A stretch of 64,000 nucleotides of DNA from an uncultured Methanolobus sp. (GTDB taxonomy: Archaea > Halobacteriota > Methanosarcinia > Methanosarcinales > Methanosarcinaceae). The translations under genes and the position numbers were made by a program. The notes under the pieces are model-generated. The model was not told where the DNA came from and searched no databases. It was given only the letters and a program-made list of their open reading frames with translations. The first letter of the stretch is position 1. Every line of letters starts with the position of its first letter. Shown here piece by piece: positions 9,306-18,076 of this stretch. The stretch lies in the NCBI RefSeq assembly GCF_963667555.1, contig NZ_OY763421.1, forward strand, positions 513,562-577,561. The letters run 5' to 3'.

Positions 9306-11656
9306 TGTTCCGCCTCCTTAAGTTCAGAACCTATAGGGCCGATCTTCTTCAGGTAATCAACAAAGCCTTCGATGGAATTTGCAAACCTTTCACCTTCGGA
9401 GGCTGATATCCATTCAACACTGAGACGGCCGGGGTCAATTCCAACATCTGCAAGGACTTCCTTTAATGCTTCCATCCTTTGTTTTGCGTTATAATTTGCA
9501 AAAGTGTAGTGACACTCTCCAAGACGGCAGCCAGCTACAAGTACACCGTCTGCACCATGTTCCAGTGCTTCAAGCACGAAGGATGGGTCAACACGCCCTG
9601 CACACATGACACGGATAACACGGATGTTGGTCGGGTATTGTATTCTTGAAGTTCCTGCAAGGTCAGCACATGTGTAACTGCACCAGTTGCAGAGGAAAGC
9701 AACGATCAGTGGTGATTCGGATTTTATTTCGGTTGCAGCATGTATCTGAGCTACAATCTGTGCATCGGTGCTGTTTCGCATCCATATGGCATCAGCAGGA
9801 CATGATGCACTGCAGGCACCGCATCCCATACATGAAAGTTCATCAACCACTGCTTTGCGGTCGACCATGGTGATTTTATTGAATTTACAGGTATCAGCAC
9901 AGATTCCACACCCTATGCATTTATCAGGGTTAACATGGGCGCTGAGTGGGTCCATTTCAAGTTCGCCCTTTGAAAGCAACTGCATTGCTTTGGCTGCTGC
10001 TGCGCTTCCCTGTGCAATGGATACCTGTATCTCTTTAGGACCGGATGCGCATCCTGCTATGTATATTCCTTTCACATGGGAATCTACCGGTCTCATCTTC
10101 GGGTGAGCGATAGAGAAGAAGCGATCAGTACGTCTGGTAAGATTCAGTACCCTTGAAATCTTATCAGCATCTTTGACGTTTTCCATTCCGGTTGCAAGTA
10201 CTACAAGGTCTGTTTGTTCTTCGAACAGTTCGCTGCTTAATGTGTCCTCATATCGAAGTTTCAGTTTTCCATCGAAATCCTGAAGAATTTCTCCCACTTT
10301 TCCACGGATGAAACTGATTCCCATTTCCTGACTGCGTATGTAATATTCCTCGTACATTTCGCCGCCTGCACGGACATCAATGTAATGGATTGTAATATCA
10401 ACATCAGGGTATCTTTCCTTGAGCAGTTGTGCATTTTTCATGCTTGACATGCAGCATACTCTTGAACAGTATGGGTTTCCAACCTGTTCATCCCTGGAAC
10501 CGACACACTGGATGAATGATACTTTTTCAGGAACCTTGAGTGTTGAGGGTGAAAGAACTCTGCCTTTTGTGGGACCGGCAGCGTTGAGCAGGCGTTCCAG
10601 CTCCATATTAGTGATTACATCCGGATATATTCCGTAACCATATTCCTGTTTCCTGCTTGCATCGAAGTGACTGTAACCGGTTGAGAGTATGATAGCTCCC
10701 ACGGTGAATTCGAGTTTTTCTTCTTTCTGGTGATAGTCAATAGCATCAGCAGGACATGCCAGTTTGCAGAGTCCGCAGCCTACGCAGTAGTCATTATCAA
10801 TATAGACTACCTGAGGAACCGCTTGTGGGATTGGCATGTTGATGGCTTTGGTTTTTCCCAGACCGGAATCGAATCTGTTTGGAACTTCTACGGGACACAC
10901 ACGTCCGCATTCGTCCACACAGCCTTTGCATTTGTCTTCGTCAACATACCTTGGCTTTCTGGTTACTGTTACATTGAAATTGCCTACTGGACCACTTACT
11001 TCGGTAACTTCTGCAAGTGTTATGAGGTCGATGTTCGGGTGCTGGTTAACATCTGTCATCTTTGGAGCCAGAACACAGATGGAACAATCGTTGGTCGGGA
11101 AAACCTCATTGAGAAGTGCCATCTTGCCGCCGATGGTTGGCTCTTTCTCGACCATTATCACATGATGACCGGAATTTGCCAGTGTAAGAGCAGCTTCGAT
11201 TCCGGCTACGCCGCCGCCGATAACCATTACATCTTTTTTCGCGGGAACTTTTTTAAGCTGCAACGGGTCAAGAAGCTTGAGTCTGGCAATTCCCATTCTG
11301 ATGAGATCGAAAGCCTTCTGGGTTGCCATCTGCGGATTATCCATGTGGACCCATGAGCATTGCTCACGGATATTGACCATTTCCAGCATGAAAGGATTAA
11401 GACCTGCTTTTTCAAGCACTCTTTTGAAGGTCTGCTCATGCAGGTGAGGAGAACAGGCTGCAACAAGTATGTGATTAAGATCAAGGTCGGTTATGTCCTG
11501 GACTATGGAGTCCTGTCCCGAATCGGAACACATGAACTGTATGTTCTTGACCACCGCAATGTCATTTAGTTCACTGACCTTATCCCTGAGTGATTCGACA
11601 TTGATGGTGTGTGCGATATTCAGTCCGCAATGGCAGATATAAACTCCGATTCGCAT
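9302..11656 (-). CDS. hdrA: HdrA-MvhD fusion protein
   Basis: A 784-residue fusion. Residues 1-640 are HdrA: an N-terminal CHCGLNIA motif, FAD-binding GGGVAG near 142, ferredoxin motifs near 240 (CKGCVDECGRVCP), 289 (CVGCGLCKLACP), 579 (CIGCGICADTC) and 607 (CMGCGACSASCP). The last 140 residues are a complete MvhD domain with CNWCSY near 655, MCAGR near 683 and CRLGECH near 709. Such fusions are known for an HdrA of Methanosarcina. Compared with the HdrA at 969-2960, the 240-region motif has a different cysteine spacing. It is first in a two-gene operon with the polyferredoxin. The ATG has GGGAG about eight bases upstream and a TATA box at 11691-11704. Confidence 0.93.
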   Translation of the reverse strand: MRIGVYICHCGLNIAHTINVESLRDKVSELNDIAVVKNIQFMCSDSGQDSIVQDITDLDLNHILVAACSPHLHEQTFKRVLEKAGLNPFMLEMVNIREQCSWVHMDNPQMATQKAFDLIRMGIARLKLLDPLQLKKVPAKKDVMVIGGGVAGIEAALTLANSGHHVIMVEKEPTIGGKMALLNEVFPTNDCSICVLAPKMTDVNQHPNIDLITLAEVTEVSGPVGNFNVTVTRKPRYVDEDKCKGCVDECGRVCPVEVPNRFDSGLGKTKAINMPIPQAVPQVVYIDNDYCVGCGLCKLACPADAIDYHQKEEKLEFTVGAIILSTGYSHFDASRKQEYGYGIYPDVITNMELERLLNAAGPTKGRVLSPSTLKVPEKVSFIQCVGSRDEQVGNPYCSRVCCMSSMKNAQLLKERYPDVDITIHYIDVRAGGEMYEEYYIRSQEMGISFIRGKVGEILQDFDGKLKLRYEDTLSSELFEEQTDLVVLATGMENVKDADKISRVLNLTRRTDRFFSIAHPKMRPVDSHVKGIYIAGCASGPKEIQVSIAQGSAAAAKAMQLLSKGELEMDPLSAHVNPDKCIGCGICADTCKFNKITMVDRKAVVDELSCMGCGACSASCPADAIWMRNSTDAQIVAQIHAATEIKSESPLIVAFLCNWCSYTCADLAGTSRIQYPTNIRVIRVMCAGRVDPSFVLEALEHGADGVLVAGCRLGECHYTFANYNAKQRMEALKEVLADVGIDPGRLSVEWISASEGERFANSIEGFVDYLKKIGPIGSELKEAEQ

Positions 11657-11690
11657 GTTGTTGGCTCCCTATAGCAGGAAATGATGGTCT

Positions 11691-11704
11691 GTATAAAGAT
11701 ATAG
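11691..11704 (-). promoter_or_regulatory. TATA box for the hdrA-mvhD fusion operon
   Basis: Read on the minus strand this is CTATATCTTTATAC. It lies about 35 bases upstream of the ATG at 11656, leaving room for a start site near 11670 and a short leader with the GGGAG ribosome binding site at 11666-11670. Confidence 0.5.
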
Positions 11705-11798
11705 TTTTGCATGGTCTGCACTATAGCAATAAAATCTGGAATTAATGGGGATGATCCATTTTAGCCTATCAATTGAAACTGTCTTGAGTATATAAATC

Positions 11799-11827
11799 AG
11801 TTTGACCAATGGCCATAATGGTTATAT
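11799..11827 (+). repeat. 29-bp repeat, copy 1
   Basis: The core is ATGGCCATAATGG followed by TTATAT. Copies 2 and 3 are at 12263-12291 and 12451-12479. Flanking AGTTT at the left and GTT(A/T)TAT at the right are also shared. The TATA-like right end is followed by TATAAATATG, so it may be a promoter for the folded segment downstream. Confidence 0.6.
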
Positions 11828-11849
11828 TATAAATATGCCTATAAGAAAC

Positions 11850-11935
11850 TGTTTTACCTTCCTGCGCATTAAGTGCGGGAAACAACCGGGAATTGGGGAT
11901 GAATGTAGTCCTCTTCCCTTCCAGTTGCATATGTG
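11850..11935 (+). ncRNA. Candidate small structured RNA 1
   Basis: No gene is evident here. Downstream of the 29-bp repeat are two adjacent hairpins: TTCC..CGCA with TGCGGGAA (about 11859-11882), and GGGAA-TT-GGGGA pairing with TCCTCTTCCC (11888-11918, ten pairs with a two-base bulge). The same arrangement of repeat then folded segment recurs 460 bases away, which argues for two related RNAs, or for two leader-like elements. The ends are guesses. Confidence 0.35.
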
Positions 11936-11964
11936 TGTGGTCGTGAAATTTGAAAACTGTTCTA

Positions 11965-12254
11965 TTGTAGTTCATGAATAACTTGAGTGAACCCGAAGGG
12001 TACGGCGAAGCCGGCGTTTTCCCACAAGAATAAACAAAAGATTCTGCCACATGCCACGGTAAACTTGATTCACAGACTTTTGTAGAATTCCCTGCTTAGC
12101 TGCAACAATCAAATGATTAATCTTCTGTGCAGAAGCATAGGAATGTGCCGCCTTCGGCGGATGGTTGCTTCGTTTTAGATTGCATATCGTTTTTGTGGAA
12201 ATAAAAAAGGAGTAAAGTTTGTGTCAATCATACCAACAGTATTTCCACTGAGCC
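11965..12254 (-). repeat. MITE-like repeat, copy B
   Basis: Contains both hallmark blocks: CCCGAAGGG plus CGGCGAAGCCGG near 11992-12016, and GTGCCGCCTTCGGCGGATGG near 12143-12163. Its right end (near 12232-12254, ACAGTATTTCCACTGAGCC) is a diverged terminal repeat. The left terminal repeat is not recognisable. It lies between copies 1 and 2 of the 29-bp repeat. Orientation is as copies F and G. Confidence 0.75.
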
Positions 12255-12262
12255 AAATTTTC

Positions 12263-12291
12263 AGTTTAAACGATGGCCATAATGGTTTTAT
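12263..12291 (+). repeat. 29-bp repeat, copy 2
   Basis: Same ATGGCCATAATGG core as copy 1, with AGTTTAAAC on the left and GTTTTAT on the right. It starts nine bases after the end of MITE copy B. Confidence 0.6.
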
Positions 12292-12309
12292 TGTCATTCA
12301 GACTTCTAT

Positions 12310-12400
12310 GAATTGTTTGTACCCAACCAGCACAAACCTGCACGGAAATTGAGGGAAGTGCGGAGGACATTTCATGTCCTCTCACTCTCTCATTCCACAT
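12310..12400 (+). ncRNA. Candidate small structured RNA 2
   Basis: Downstream of repeat copy 2 lies a strong hairpin: GAGGACAT (12363-12370) pairs perfectly with ATGTCCTC (12374-12381) around a TTC loop. It is extended by AGTG/CACT and further pairs to about 12353-12391. No reading frame is evident. Context and partial similarity to the segment at 11850-11935 suggest a small RNA or regulatory leader; ends are uncertain. Confidence 0.35.
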
Positions 12401-12450
12401 AGTAACCCCATACTCCACAATAAAATTCCTCCAAGGATCTAGTTTCTTTT

Positions 12451-12479
12451 AGTTTAATCCATGGCTATAAAAGTTATAT
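12451..12479 (+). promoter_or_regulatory. 29-bp repeat, copy 3, with TATA box for the gene at 12534
   Basis: This copy reads CCATGGCTATAAAAGTTATA at its centre and so contains a good TATA box (CTATAAAA, 12464-12471). A start site near 12492 would give a leader of about 40 bases before the ATG at 12534. It supports the idea that all three copies are promoter elements. Confidence 0.55.
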
Positions 12480-12533
12480 AGTACTTTTTTTCATCTTTTT
12501 GAATAACTAGTGAAAGCTAGTAGGAGTACAAAC

Positions 12534-12950
12534 ATGAAAAGAATAGCAATAGCATTTTTAGTATTCTTGCTCTGCGTTTCCGTCGCAGGAGCAAAATCAT
12601 CAGAAACAGCAATAGATGCAGTATCATCAGGTTCAAATGGTGGAATTAGCATAATGTCTTTGAGCAATTATATTACCCAAGGAGAAACAAACTGGCATAG
12701 TACTTATGTTGGTACTTATACTGATACTTTAACAGTTGATCTTAATTGGGGAGACACCAGTGATTCTTTGAAATTATATGTATATTCACCAAGTAATGAG
12801 TTATTTGGTCCATATTATGATAATTCAGATGGTAGAAAAAATGGTAGAATTAGAGTGAATATTTATAATGGCAATGGAATCGAACAAGGAACATGGATGT
12901 ATAGGGTTTATGGATATTCAGTTATTGGAACAGAAGATTATTCTATTTAA
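12534..12950 (+). CDS. Small secreted protein, PPC-like beta domain
   Basis: A 138-residue protein with a signal peptide (KRIAIAFLVFLLCVSVAGA) and a mature part rich in Tyr, Asn, Ser and Thr. The TDTLTVDLNWGDTSDSLKLYVYSP segment resembles the bacterial pre-peptidase C-terminal (PPC) beta-sandwich. I chose the ATG at 12534 because AGGAG (12522-12526) is seven bases upstream; a GTG at 12510 would place the leader in the ribosome binding site. A membrane-bound regulator starts seven bases after the stop, so the pair is probably co-transcribed and may sense something at the cell surface. That link is inference. Confidence 0.7.
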   Translation: MKRIAIAFLVFLLCVSVAGAKSSETAIDAVSSGSNGGISIMSLSNYITQGETNWHSTYVGTYTDTLTVDLNWGDTSDSLKLYVYSPSNELFGPYYDNSDGRKNGRIRVNIYNGNGIEQGTWMYRVYGYSVIGTEDYSI

Positions 12951-12957
12951 GAAGTAT

Positions 12958-13671
12958 ATGATGGGTATGAAAATATTACCTATCACCATTACTTTTTTAC
13001 TTCTTGTTTTTACTGTTCCTTGTTCGGGTGAGTATTCTGTTTTTTTTAATGAAAGTCCTGGTTCTTTTGTTCACAATCAAGGTGCAATTAAAGATTACTC
13101 GTATTGGGATCTCCCACTATACTTCAAGATCATAGCAGCTGGTGCAATCATCCTCGGTCTCGGCTGGAAGCTCATCGCTCTTCTCACAGCATGGGCCAAA
13201 AAAGACCCAAATAACGAGAATCGTCAGAAAATACTTGATTTCATTGAAAACAATCCCGGCAGCACAGTTAATGCGATAGAGAGTGATCTTGGAATCAAGC
13301 GCGGGACTGTGCGGTATCATGTTACTAATCTCAAAGATGCGGGTAAGATCCTTATGTTCAGGAACGGGAACTATGTGAGCCTGTTCAGGAACGAGAGTGC
13401 TTTGTGGAACAAGAATCACAGGCGCATCGAACCTCATCTGCCGGGAGTGACCTGCAAGAAAGTATGCCGCATGATCTATGATCATCCGGGAATAAGTAAC
13501 ATGGAACTTTGTGAGAAGCTTGGTCTTTCAAAAGGTGCGGTGACTTCTCATATAAAAACACTTGAAGACATAGATTGTCTCGAAGTTGAGACAAGTGGTA
13601 AGTTCAAGAACTATTTCCTGAGGGAAGGTTATCATCCTGACGAACTGCCCTTGTTTGAAAGGATACGGTAA
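12958..13671 (+). CDS. Membrane-anchored winged-helix transcriptional regulator
   Basis: A 237-residue protein. It has a signal or first membrane segment (residues 4-22, ILPITITFLLLVFTVPC), a short outside loop of about 30 residues, a second membrane helix (about 53-75) and two winged-helix domains in the cytoplasm. The first (about 85-140) has GTVRYHVTNLKDAGKI; the second (about 160-215) has GAVTSHIKTLEDIDCL. Archaeal membrane-bound ArsR/MarR-like regulators have this plan. The start is taken as ATG-ATG at 12958; longer in-frame forms overlap the secreted protein gene. The small outside loop suggests it responds to a surface partner, perhaps the protein encoded just upstream. Confidence 0.8.
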   Translation: MMGMKILPITITFLLLVFTVPCSGEYSVFFNESPGSFVHNQGAIKDYSYWDLPLYFKIIAAGAIILGLGWKLIALLTAWAKKDPNNENRQKILDFIENNPGSTVNAIESDLGIKRGTVRYHVTNLKDAGKILMFRNGNYVSLFRNESALWNKNHRRIEPHLPGVTCKKVCRMIYDHPGISNMELCEKLGLSKGAVTSHIKTLEDIDCLEVETSGKFKNYFLREGYHPDELPLFERIR

Positions 13672-13880
13672 AACCACAAAAAGGCATTTTAAAATGGATA
13701 TTCAGTATTACCTTTAATCTTTTGATTATTTTGATATTAAATTATTGATGATCTGTTTTACTAATTTCTCATATGGCGCATTTATTTTCGTGAGCATTTT
13801 TATTTTTTAATATCTAGTCAATACATTCTCATAATTTATAGGGCAGCTAATCACTATTTGTATATTAGTATATAACGAAT

Positions 13881-13903
13881 ATTTAAATAGGATTTTGTCA
13901 TAT
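13881..13903 (+). promoter_or_regulatory. Promoter element shared by two PEF-CTERM genes
   Basis: ATTTAAATAGGATTTT and the following TCATAT match the element at 15427-15449 at 21 of 23 positions. It contains the likely TATA box, 56 bases before the ATG of the first PEF-CTERM gene. Confidence 0.6.
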
Positions 13904-13958
13904 GTTAAAATCTCACTTGCTTGCTTACTGTAAAGTACAAAGTGAAGGTGGTATTAAT

Positions 13959-15356
13959 ATGATAAAAAAAACTTTTATTAAAAATGTAGTAGCTACACTG
14001 GTCTGTCTTGCTCTGATTGCATCAGTTTTCATCATGCCTGTCAGTGCTGCAACAGAACCGGGAACTGCTGTTCAAGAAGCAGTGGTTAGAACTGCAAGCG
14101 TAGCTTATACTTCTTCCACAAGTCTCTCACCAATAGTGACAGAGACAGGAAAGATCAGCCTTTCTGTAGATGGACTCGGAACAGATGGAACCGGAACTAT
14201 CCAGGTTGAAAAACCAGCAGGTGCAACTGTAAGATCAGCTTACATGTTTGCAGCAGGTCTCTGGGGTTATTCTCAGATAGCGGATGGTCAGATCACTCTT
14301 GATGATCAGGCTGTAAACTGGGATTATTATACTTACAAAAATGCTTACAACTACTGGGCAGATGTTACTCCTCTAGTAGAGTCAAAGATCAACAATGCTC
14401 CTGCAGGAACAATTGATCTTACAGTAGTTGAGACCTATTCAAGTTACAATATTGACGGTACTATACTTGTGGTTATCTTCGATGATCCTAACCAGACAAC
14501 TGACAATACAGTAGTTCTCCTCTTCGGTGCCCAGAGCACAAGTGGGGACACATTCAATCTGCTTCTTGCAGATCCAATAGACAAGAGTGTTCCTGACATG
14601 AGCTTTGATATGGGACTTGGTATTTCATACAGTTACCAGTCAGGTTCATCCCAGTACAGCATTGTTGATGTGAATGGGCAGAGGGTCACTACCGCTGCAG
14701 GTGGAGAGGACGATGGTTACAGTTCAAACGGTGGTCTTATCACAGTAGGTGGTCTGGGTGACAGCAATGCAAATCCTGCAGATCCAAATGCAAAACCTAC
14801 CAAGCCTACATCAGACGATGAGTTATACAACATCCTTCCATTTGTGAACGATGGAGATGACACAATAACAGTGTACACCCAGAACCCATCAAACGATGAC
14901 AACATTTTCTTTGCATACTTCAACCTGAAGTCAACTACAGCTATTGTAGGAGAGGGCATTCTTCTCAGTCCTTCATCAGCAACAGCTACTGTTGGGGATA
15001 AGCATGCTGTAATAGCAACTGTTCAGGACGATGCTGGAAATCCAATGGAATCAAGAAATGTTACCTTTACGATAACATCAGGTCCGCACGCAGGGCTTAG
15101 TACTTCTGCATATACGGGCAGTGATGGAAAGGCAACTTTCACATACACAGGCACTGCTGCAGGAACAGATGTAATTGAAGCAAGTTTCATCGATAATCAG
15201 CAGGCAGTAATTACTTCTAACGAAGTAACCTGTATCTGGGAGGAATCTGGAAACAATAACAACAACAATGAAATTCCGGAATTCCCAACTATTGCACTTC
15301 CAATAGCTGCAATAATCGGACTTGCATTTGTCTTCCACAGCAGAAAAGAGGAGTAA
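13959..15356 (+). CDS. PEF-CTERM surface protein with Ig-like (Big-1) domain
   Basis: A 465-residue exported protein. Residues 1-32 are a signal peptide ending PVSAA. A large N-terminal beta-rich domain (about 35-330) is followed by a Big-1-like Ig domain (about 335-430, LSPSSATATVGDKHAV to SNEVTCIWEE), an Asn-rich linker and the sorting signal PEFPTIALPIAAIIGLAF with basic tail RKEE. The PEF-CTERM signal is processed by archaeosortase in Methanosarcinales; no archaeosortase gene is in the window. GAAGGTGGT lies about six bases before the ATG at 13959; the longer start at 13902 lacks one. The Ig domain is repeated in the next gene, and the promoter is shared with it. Confidence 0.88.
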   Translation: MIKKTFIKNVVATLVCLALIASVFIMPVSAATEPGTAVQEAVVRTASVAYTSSTSLSPIVTETGKISLSVDGLGTDGTGTIQVEKPAGATVRSAYMFAAGLWGYSQIADGQITLDDQAVNWDYYTYKNAYNYWADVTPLVESKINNAPAGTIDLTVVETYSSYNIDGTILVVIFDDPNQTTDNTVVLLFGAQSTSGDTFNLLLADPIDKSVPDMSFDMGLGISYSYQSGSSQYSIVDVNGQRVTTAAGGEDDGYSSNGGLITVGGLGDSNANPADPNAKPTKPTSDDELYNILPFVNDGDDTITVYTQNPSNDDNIFFAYFNLKSTTAIVGEGILLSPSSATATVGDKHAVIATVQDDAGNPMESRNVTFTITSGPHAGLSTSAYTGSDGKATFTYTGTAAGTDVIEASFIDNQQAVITSNEVTCIWEESGNNNNNNEIPEFPTIALPIAAIIGLAFVFHSRKEE

Positions 15357-15382
15357 TAATCTCCTCTGATTTTCTTTTTTGA
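15347..15382 (+). terminator. Terminator after the first PEF-CTERM gene
   Basis: AGAGGAG (15347-15353) pairs with CTCCTCT (15361-15367), with a T-rich tract after it. The left arm is the coding sequence of the final Glu-Glu, and the stop codon is in the loop. The second PEF-CTERM gene has the same design. Confidence 0.65.
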
Positions 15383-15426
15383 TAGTAGTTATCAGCCAAT
15401 TACTTTTAAAACCTTATAAATAGCAC

Positions 15427-15449
15427 ATTTAAATACGATTTTATCATAT
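15427..15449 (+). promoter_or_regulatory. Promoter element, second copy
   Basis: ATTTAAATACGATTTT plus TCATAT, nearly identical to 13881-13903. It lies 51 bases before the ATG at 15500, close to the spacing of the first copy. Confidence 0.6.
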
Positions 15450-15499
15450 ATCCTATTATCACTTTGTATTTGTTGAAAGTACAGGTGTGGGGGTATTAT

Positions 15500-15982
15500 A
15501 TGATCGGAAGAAGTCTTTTCAAAAGTCTAATAGTCTTGGCGATATGTTTTGCCGCGATAGCAGCAATTCTCATGATGCCGGTCAGTGCTGCACCAGTTAG
15601 TGTGATAACTCTTGAACCATCATCGTCAACTGTTCATGTAGGTAATTATCATACCATGACAGCGACCGTAATAGATGCTGCAGGAGTGCCACTAGAATCA
15701 CAGTATGTAACATTTGAATTAATATCTGGTCCCCATTCAGGAGCAATGGCTTCTGCATATACTGACAGTAATGGACAGGTATTCTTCAAACTCTATGGAG
15801 TTAATACAGGAACCGATTTCATCGTTGCAAGTTTCATTGATGAGTTTCAGGAAACGGTTCTTTCCAATGAGGTAACATGTACCTGGGTAGACGAGTCGAT
15901 ACCCGAATTCCCAACAATTGCAATTCCAATAGCTGCAATAATCGGACTTGCATTTATATTCAATAAAAGAAAAGAGGAGTAA
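15500..15982 (+). CDS. Short PEF-CTERM surface protein
   Basis: A 160-residue exported protein: signal peptide (residues 1-31, ending MMPVSAA), one Big-1-like Ig domain (LEPSSSTVHVGNYH to SNEVTCTWVD) and the PEFPTIAIPIAAIIGLAF sorting signal with basic tail KRKEE. Its Ig domain and C-terminus closely match those of the protein encoded at 13959-15356, while the large N-terminal domain of that protein is absent. This looks like a partial tandem duplication that kept promoter, signal peptide, Ig domain, sorting signal and terminator. GGGGGT lies about five bases upstream of the ATG. Confidence 0.85.
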   Translation: MIGRSLFKSLIVLAICFAAIAAILMMPVSAAPVSVITLEPSSSTVHVGNYHTMTATVIDAAGVPLESQYVTFELISGPHSGAMASAYTDSNGQVFFKLYGVNTGTDFIVASFIDEFQETVLSNEVTCTWVDESIPEFPTIAIPIAAIIGLAFIFNKRKEE

Positions 15983-16006
15983 TAACCTCTTATGCTCTCT
16001 TTTTTG
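15972..16006 (+). terminator. Terminator after the second PEF-CTERM gene
   Basis: AAGAGG (15972-15977) pairs with CCTCTT (15986-15991), followed by CTCTCTTTTTT. Again the left arm is the last codons of the gene. Confidence 0.6.
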
Positions 16007-16317
16007 GCAACTTTTAGTCCTGCTTAATTTTCTGTTAATTCAGGCTATTCTATCACTCTTCTATTTACACTAGTAATAGTCAAGATAAATTTATAAAGCT
16101 CCACGTTTAATTATCAATGGGTAAATGTATGGGAATGGGGAAGTGACGATAACTGGTCATGGAAACCTGAGTTTATTTATTGCGAGATCTTGCCTCATTT
16201 AATTAATGAGAATAATTCGTATGCGGTATCCAACTGGAAACTGTCCTCCTTATATGCAAGTATCCACAATATACTGGTATCTTAAAGATACTAACTCTAG
16301 GAAGCATGGTGAATAAA
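16007..16317 (+). promoter_or_regulatory. Long leader region of the hybrid cluster protein gene
   Basis: A region of about 310 bases without a convincing gene. A TATA-like AAATTTATAAAG sits at about 16087-16098. An ACTGGTATC/GATACT inverted pair lies near 16274-16290. The ribosome binding site GGTGA for the next gene is at 16308-16312. If the TATA box drives hcp, the leader is about 200 bases; a closer start near CTTATATGC (16249) is also possible. Confidence 0.35.
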
Positions 16318-18003
16318 ATGTTCTGCTATCAATGTGAAGAAACTATGAACGGTACCGGCTGTACAAAGAACGGTGTATGTGGAAAAAAAGGTGAGGTTGC
16401 TGACCTTCAGGATGATCTTATTTATCTTCTGAAGAGTGTTGCCTTCTACAACTCCAAAGCAAGGGAAAACAATCTTAATGATGCAAAGACCGATGAGTTT
16501 ATTCTTGACGGATTATTTGCAACTATCACAAACACCAATTTCAGTGAAAGTGACATTAAAAGACTTATCAACGAAGGCTTTGAGATTAAGGACGGAATCA
16601 AAAAGAAGCTTCTGGCCGAAAAGGTCATCACAGAAAAGTCAGGCTCATCTTTCCCAAGGTGGATAAAGGAGAAGCTTTTGGGCGCAAGTCCCCAGGCAGG
16701 CGAAGAACTTCCACTTATGGCAAAGGTCACTGCAGAAAGCATTGCCAACATCAATACCGGAATACTTGCCACTGAGAACGAGGACATTCGCTCCCTCAGG
16801 GAACTTCTTATGTATGGCCTCAAAGGCATGGCAGCTTATGCCCACCATGCAAATGTCCTGGGATATAAGGACGACAGCATTATGGCATTCATCGAAAAGG
16901 CTCTTCTTGCCACAATGGATGATGAAATGGGTGTTGATGAACTGGTTCCAATAGTACTTGAATGTGGTTCAGTTGGTGTTACAACGCTCGCCCTTCTTGA
17001 TAAGGCGAACACCACAACCTACGGCAACCCGGAACCGACTGCAGTTAACATTGGCGTAGGTACCAATCCTGGAATTCTTATTAGTGGACATGACCTGCAT
17101 GACCTTGAACAGCTCCTTGAGCAGACAAAGGGTACAGGTGTTGATGTTTACACCCACGGTGAGATGCTTCCTGCAAACTCCTATCCGGCTTTCAAGAAAT
17201 ATGACAACTTTGTAGGTAACTACGGAGGGTCATGGTGGAAACAAAAGGAAGAGTTCGAAAAGTTCAACGGTCCTATACTTATGACCACCAACTGTATCGT
17301 TCCTCCTAAGGATTCATACATCAACAGGATCTACACAACAGGAATCGTCGGCTTTGACGGTGTAACACACATAAATGCCGGTGAGGATGGAGGAAAGGAT
17401 TTCTCCTGCATCATTGAGCAGGCAAAGTCTTGCAGCGCACCAGAGCAGCTTGAGGAAGGCACCATTATGGGTGGTTTTGGTCATGTGTCAGCACTTTCCG
17501 TTGCTGATAAGATAATCGAGGCTGTAAAAGGCGGCCAGATCAGGAAGTTCGTTGTAATGGCAGGTTGTGACGGAAGACACAAGGAAAGAAGCTACTACAC
17601 GGACTTTGCAGAAGCATTGCCAAAGGACACTGTCATCCTTACGGCAGGATGTGCAAAATACCGCTACAACAAGCTTGATCTTGGTGATATCGGTGGAATT
17701 CCAAGAGTTATAGACGCAGGTCAGTGTAATGACTCGTATTCACTTGTCGTTATTGCACAGGCTCTTGCAGAGGCATTTGGAGTTAAGGATATTAACGACC
17801 TGCCGGTTGCATACAATATCGCCTGGTACGAGCAGAAGGCATGTCTTGTATTGCTTGCGCTGCTAAGCCTTGGTGTCAAGAACATCATGCTTGGCCCGAC
17901 ACTTCCGGCATTTGTCTCACCGAATGTCCTGAATGTGCTGGTTGAGAACTTCAACATCATGCCAAACACCACAGTAGATGAGGATCTCAAGACCCTCATT
18001 TAA
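16318..18003 (+). CDS. hcp: Hybrid cluster protein (hydroxylamine reductase type)
   Basis: A cytoplasmic iron-sulfur-oxygen protein linked to defence against nitric oxide and reactive nitrogen. The N-terminal cysteines are spaced C-x2-C-x8-C-x5-C ([15 protein letters not shown] then C), the class I pattern. Hybrid-cluster ligands are visible: the GHDLHDLEQ His, the THGEMLP Glu, [30 protein letters not shown] and [10 protein letters not shown]. At 561 residues it has full class I length rather than the shorter archaeal class III form. I prefer the ATG at 16318 because GGTGA lies five bases upstream; an ATG at 16306 would add four residues. It stands alone, with a cupin gene 74 bases downstream. 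Confidence 0.93.
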   Translation: MFCYQCEETMNGTGCTKNGVCGKKGEVADLQDDLIYLLKSVAFYNSKARENNLNDAKTDEFILDGLFATITNTNFSESDIKRLINEGFEIKDGIKKKLLAEKVITEKSGSSFPRWIKEKLLGASPQAGEELPLMAKVTAESIANINTGILATENEDIRSLRELLMYGLKGMAAYAHHANVLGYKDDSIMAFIEKALLATMDDEMGVDELVPIVLECGSVGVTTLALLDKANTTTYGNPEPTAVNIGVGTNPGILISGHDLHDLEQLLEQTKGTGVDVYTHGEMLPANSYPAFKKYDNFVGNYGGSWWKQKEEFEKFNGPILMTTNCIVPPKDSYINRIYTTGIVGFDGVTHINAGEDGGKDFSCIIEQAKSCSAPEQLEEGTIMGGFGHVSALSVADKIIEAVKGGQIRKFVVMAGCDGRHKERSYYTDFAEALPKDTVILTAGCAKYRYNKLDLGDIGGIPRVIDAGQCNDSYSLVVIAQALAEAFGVKDINDLPVAYNIAWYEQKACLVLLALLSLGVKNIMLGPTLPAFVSPNVLNVLVENFNIMPNTTVDEDLKTLI

Positions 18004-18076
18004 ATCTTTAACAGCAGTTCTCAGGAATGTTTATATTAAAAACCCTTATTTCTATTTTATTTAAGGAAGTGTATTA

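Noticed and set aside
10730..11356. Antisense frame of 208 codons opposite the HdrA-MvhD gene
   Set aside because: A shadow of a secure conserved gene; no ribosome binding site.
11769..12050. Minus-strand reading frame of 93 codons
   Set aside because: Covers repeat copy 1, a folded segment and part of MITE copy B; the other MITE copies do not keep this frame.
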